DNA from: Flavobacteriales bacterium UBA1995
GTDB lineage: Bacteria > Bacteroidota > Bacteroidia > Flavobacteriales_D > Sanyastnellaceae
Direction of reading: 5' to 3'
DNA length: 8,406 nucleotides
Assembly (NCBI GenBank): GCA_002336475.1
Contig: DDCX01000061.1
Coordinates: 7,932-16,337 of the forward strand
A program made the position numbers and the translations under genes. This document shows positions 6,599-8,406 of this stretch, one piece after another (within the stretch, counting starts at the first letter, position 1; every line of letters starts with the position of its first letter). The notes below the pieces were generated by a model. It worked only from the letters and a program-made list of their open reading frames with translations. It was not told the DNA's origin and made no database searches.

Positions 6599-7030
6599 TT
6601 AGCCACCTACCTGCTCCATCCATCCGCGGAGTTGGTGAATGTCCAACGGCTTGGGGAGCAAAGCCTCGACGATGGGATGGCCTTCCGCACGACTCAGTTC
6701 GTCGGGATCCAACGTTGCGCTGAGCATGAATACTGTAAGCTTGGACAAGGCTGATACCGGGTAGAGCTCCATGCGCTCCAGAACGCCAAACCCATCCAAG
6801 CCTGGCATTCGAATGTCCAGCAGCACGACCACCCCCGCATGTTCTAAGGCAGACCCCGGCTTCAAATCGTTCTCCTCCACACCTGCTTCGGCAGCCAGTG
6901 CTTCGAGAAAAGTGGGACCGTCTTTAAATTTCCGTACCGCTCCCCCGAAGGCAGCCTCGACCAAACGACCATTGACTACACGGTCAATCTCATTGTCGTC
7001 TACAAGCCAGAACTCTCGGGAATTAGACAT
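6599..7030 (-). CDS. Stand-alone response-regulator receiver protein (CheY-like)
   Basis: The 143-residue protein is one receiver domain with nothing attached. The acidic pocket is Asp11-Asp12 in WLVDDNEIDR, the phospho-acceptor is Asp72 in LLDIRMPGLDGF, the switch Ser is Ser104 in FMLSAT, and the conserved Lys is Lys127 in LLPKPLD. All five key positions are intact, so it should be phosphorylated and switch. Between helix 2 and strand 3 there is an insertion of about 15 residues (roughly 50-65), as in Rcp1-type single-domain regulators. It is the last gene of the operon with the histidine kinase and the RpfG-like regulator, 66 bp after the latter, and the gap contains an A/T-rich tract that may carry its own promoter. 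With no output domain it likely acts by protein contact or as a phosphate relay or sink. Family firm, target unknown. Confidence 0.92.
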   Translation of the reverse strand: MSNSREFWLVDDNEIDRVVNGRLVEAAFGGAVRKFKDGPTFLEALAAEAGVEENDLKPGSALEHAGVVVLLDIRMPGLDGFGVLERMELYPVSALSKLTVFMLSATLDPDELSRAEGHPIVEALLPKPLDIHQLRGWMEQVGG

Positions 7031-7036
7031 TCGGGG

Positions 7037-7075
7037 TAAATATTCTGTTTTTATTTTTAAAAAATCGTAAGAAAC
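7037..7075. promoter_or_regulatory. A/T-rich tract upstream of the stand-alone receiver gene
   Basis: This stretch is nearly all A and T in a region that is otherwise G/C-rich, and it ends 7 bp before the ATG of the leftward receiver gene. It includes a TTTTTAAAAA palindrome at 7054-7063. Such a tract could be an internal promoter or UP-like element, or could lower structure at the start codon. No matching -33/-7 pair is seen. Confidence 0.35.
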
Positions 7076-7096
7076 ATCCTGTGTTCAGAGGCGCGT

Positions 7097-7678
7097 TCAT
7101 TGACCCGTTCGACTCATCCACTGCGCATAACGCTGACGTTCCTGTAGCACTTCATCTTTCATGGCAATCAAAGCCTGCTGCACCTCCGAAGCAGCCTCCG
7201 GCGTCCCTGCTTCAAGTGCCCCTCCAAGCCCCCCCACTTGGCCTGCTATTTTGTCCAATAACGCCAGCACCTCGGTTCCTTGTTCGGCATTCTGAACCCT
7301 TGAGCGGTTCAAGTAAAAGCCCGAACGTATGACATTGCGCAATTCCTCCTCGTTCCATGGCTTCGACACAAAGCGGTACACCTGCCCTTTGTTGATGGCG
7401 TCAACCACAGCATCTGTATCGGCATAACCGGTCACCAGCACCCTGCTCACATCGGGATGGTCGGGCATGATCAGTTCAAAAAACTCCACACCACTGATGC
7501 GCGGCATGCGCTGGTCGCTCAGGACCACATGAAAATCATGCTCATCCAACAAGCGCACCGCCTGGTGAGGCTCCAAACAGGTGTGGACCTCAAATTCCCT
7601 GCGAAACGCCGCCTTAAAGGAGAACAGGTTGGCCTCCTCATCATCGAGGTAGAGGACACGAATGATTTCTTCAGCCAT
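7097..7678 (-). CDS. RpfG-like receiver protein with a helical tail, no output domain
   Basis: Residues 1-125 form a receiver domain of the type found at the front of RpfG/HD-GYP regulators: Asp12-Asp13 in YLDDEEANL, phospho-acceptor Asp55 in LSDQRMPRISGVEFF, Thr83 in VLVTGYAD, Tyr101 and Lys106 in VYRFVSKPWNEEEL. All key residues are intact. Residues from about 126 to 193 are Ala, Glu and Gln-rich and predicted helical (VLALLDKIAGQVGG, then a segment with EVLQERQRYAQW), but there is no HD-GYP, GGDEF or helix-turn-helix. The start ATG at 7678 lies 21 bp after the stop of the histidine kinase gene, so the two are surely cotranscribed and likely a cognate pair. The short tail may bind the kinase or an as yet unseen partner. 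Confidence 0.92.
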   Translation of the reverse strand: MAEEIIRVLYLDDEEANLFSFKAAFRREFEVHTCLEPHQAVRLLDEHDFHVVLSDQRMPRISGVEFFELIMPDHPDVSRVLVTGYADTDAVVDAINKGQVYRFVSKPWNEEELRNVIRSGFYLNRSRVQNAEQGTEVLALLDKIAGQVGGLGGALEAGTPEAASEVQQALIAMKDEVLQERQRYAQWMSRTGQ

Positions 7679-7699
7679 GATGCAATGCGTCTAAAAGTG

Positions 7700-8406
7700 T
7701 CATGCCGCTTCATTTTCTGTTTGAGCCTCTTCGCCGCTTTTGGCATCCAAAGCAAACAACAACTGAAACTCAGTTCCCTCACCAACAGCGCTTTTGACCG
7801 CCACCTCAGCGCCGTGGTCATCCAATATTCCCTTCACGATGCTCAAGCCCAATCCCGTCCCCTTCCCCACATCTTTGGTGGTGTAAAAGGGATCGAAAAT
7901 CCGCTGCCTCGTGGATTCATCCATGCCTGTTCCATTGTCTCGGATCAGCACCTGAAGGGCCTCCAGTCTTCCTGCGCCATCCTTGACACCCGTCAAGCCC
8001 ACCTCGACCTTGCGCGCTTCAACTTCCTGCCAACGTGATTCAGTCGCCTGCACCGCATTGACAATGATGTTCATGAACACCTGACTCAGCTTGCCACTTT
8101 GACACCACAGCGGCGGTAGGCCCTCCTCCAACTGAACCTCCAAGCCCGCCTTGCTTCGGGCCCGGTCACCCAAAACCGTAATGGAGGCCTCGAGCAATTC
8201 GCCCAAAGAGGCCGCCACCAAGCTGTCCCCGTCCATTCGACCAAAGACGCGCAAGCCCCCTACAATGTGTGCGGTGCGGTCCGCACCATCCAAGATGCCT
8301 TGAATCAATTGCCGGCTCTCTTCAATCAAAAAGCCGAGGTCAAGGGATCGGGACAACTCCTGGGCTTTTGCCACAAGTTGCATCGCACCAGGGTCACCTT
8401 TACTCA
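7700..8406 (-). CDS. Sensor histidine kinase, C-terminal part (dimerisation helix end and ATPase domain), cut by right edge
   Basis: The last 234 codons are visible; the reading frame runs open through the right edge, so the Met at 8383 is internal. The first part is the second helix of the dimerisation domain (SRQLIQGILDGADRTAHIV and then LRVFGRMD), as in NtrB-like kinases. The ATPase domain shows the N box NIIVNAVQA (105-113, counted from the Met at 8383), the G1 box RDNGTGMD (148-155), the F box FDPFYTTK (163-170), the G2 box GKGTGLGLSIV (173-183) and GEGTEF (201-206). All ATP-binding motifs look intact. The H box with the phosphorylated His and the sensor part lie beyond the window. No receiver is fused to the C-terminus; the next gene supplies it 21 bp downstream. 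The tail after about 212 is acidic. Family firm, signal unknown. Confidence 0.93.
   Translation of the reverse strand, partial: SKGDPGAMQLVAKAQELSRSLDLGFLIEESRQLIQGILDGADRTAHIVGGLRVFGRMDGDSLVAASLGELLEASITVLGDRARSKAGLEVQLEEGLPPLWCQSGKLSQVFMNIIVNAVQATESRWQEVEARKVEVGLTGVKDGAGRLEALQVLIRDNGTGMDESTRQRIFDPFYTTKDVGKGTGLGLSIVKGILDDHGAEVAVKSAVGEGTEFQLLFALDAKSGEEAQTENEAA

Noticed and set aside
7457..8038. 193-codon plus-strand open frame across the kinase and receiver genes
   Set aside because: It overlaps two clear signalling genes on the opposite strand and spans their junction; no domain is visible in it.
1..8406. tRNA genes, CRISPR repeats, insertion-sequence ends, direct repeats or integration sites
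   Set aside because: Read by eye on both strands; no cloverleaf-like TTCGA arm, no regularly spaced repeats, and no transposase or integrase motifs were seen.

Overview
This window looks like ordinary chromosomal DNA from a free-living Gram-negative bacterium, most likely a member of the Bacteroidota with moderate to high G+C (roughly half or slightly more, judged by eye). The case for Bacteroidota is indirect: almost no start codon is preceded by a clear Shine-Dalgarno sequence, and the window carries a large membrane protein with fibronectin type III and LysM-like parts plus a RpfG-like receiver next to a hybrid-free histidine kinase. I see no tRNA, rRNA, CRISPR array, insertion sequence or phage gene.

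Layout. (1) Positions 1-209, minus strand: the first 69 codons of a Sir2/CobB-type sirtuin that runs off the left edge. (2) Positions 362-1965, plus strand: two translationally coupled genes (4-bp ATGA overlap) for paralogous five-helix membrane proteins of no family I can name, with a DoxX-like look in the first four helices. (3) Positions 1966-2322: a convergent gap with a strong hairpin at 2010-2042, a second small hairpin, and a short codon-like stretch that may be a gene remnant. (4) Positions 2323-5094, minus strand: a 923-residue polytopic membrane protein with a Trp-rich membrane part, an extramembrane coiled-coil/fibronectin III unit, two or three more helices, an acidic linker and a C-terminal LysM-like domain. 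(5) Positions 5095-5431: a divergent control region with two 10-bp palindromes. (6) Positions 5432-6517, plus strand: an M42-family metallo-aminopeptidase with all metal ligands intact. (7) Positions 6599-8406, minus strand: a signalling operon read as histidine kinase (its start beyond the right edge), a RpfG-like receiver protein, and a stand-alone receiver protein; neither regulator has a DNA-binding or enzymatic output domain.

How they work together. The only clear multi-gene units are the paralogue pair and the kinase-receiver-receiver operon. The kinase presumably phosphorylates one or both receivers, which must act through protein contacts or a phosphorelay. The sirtuin and the M42 peptidase are stand-alone cytoplasmic enzymes of protein deacylation and peptide turnover. 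The least described items are the two coupled membrane paralogues and the fibronectin/LysM membrane protein, whose fibronectin repeats appear to be incomplete at both ends in a complementary way. I see no convincing evidence for a complete new defence or mobile system here.
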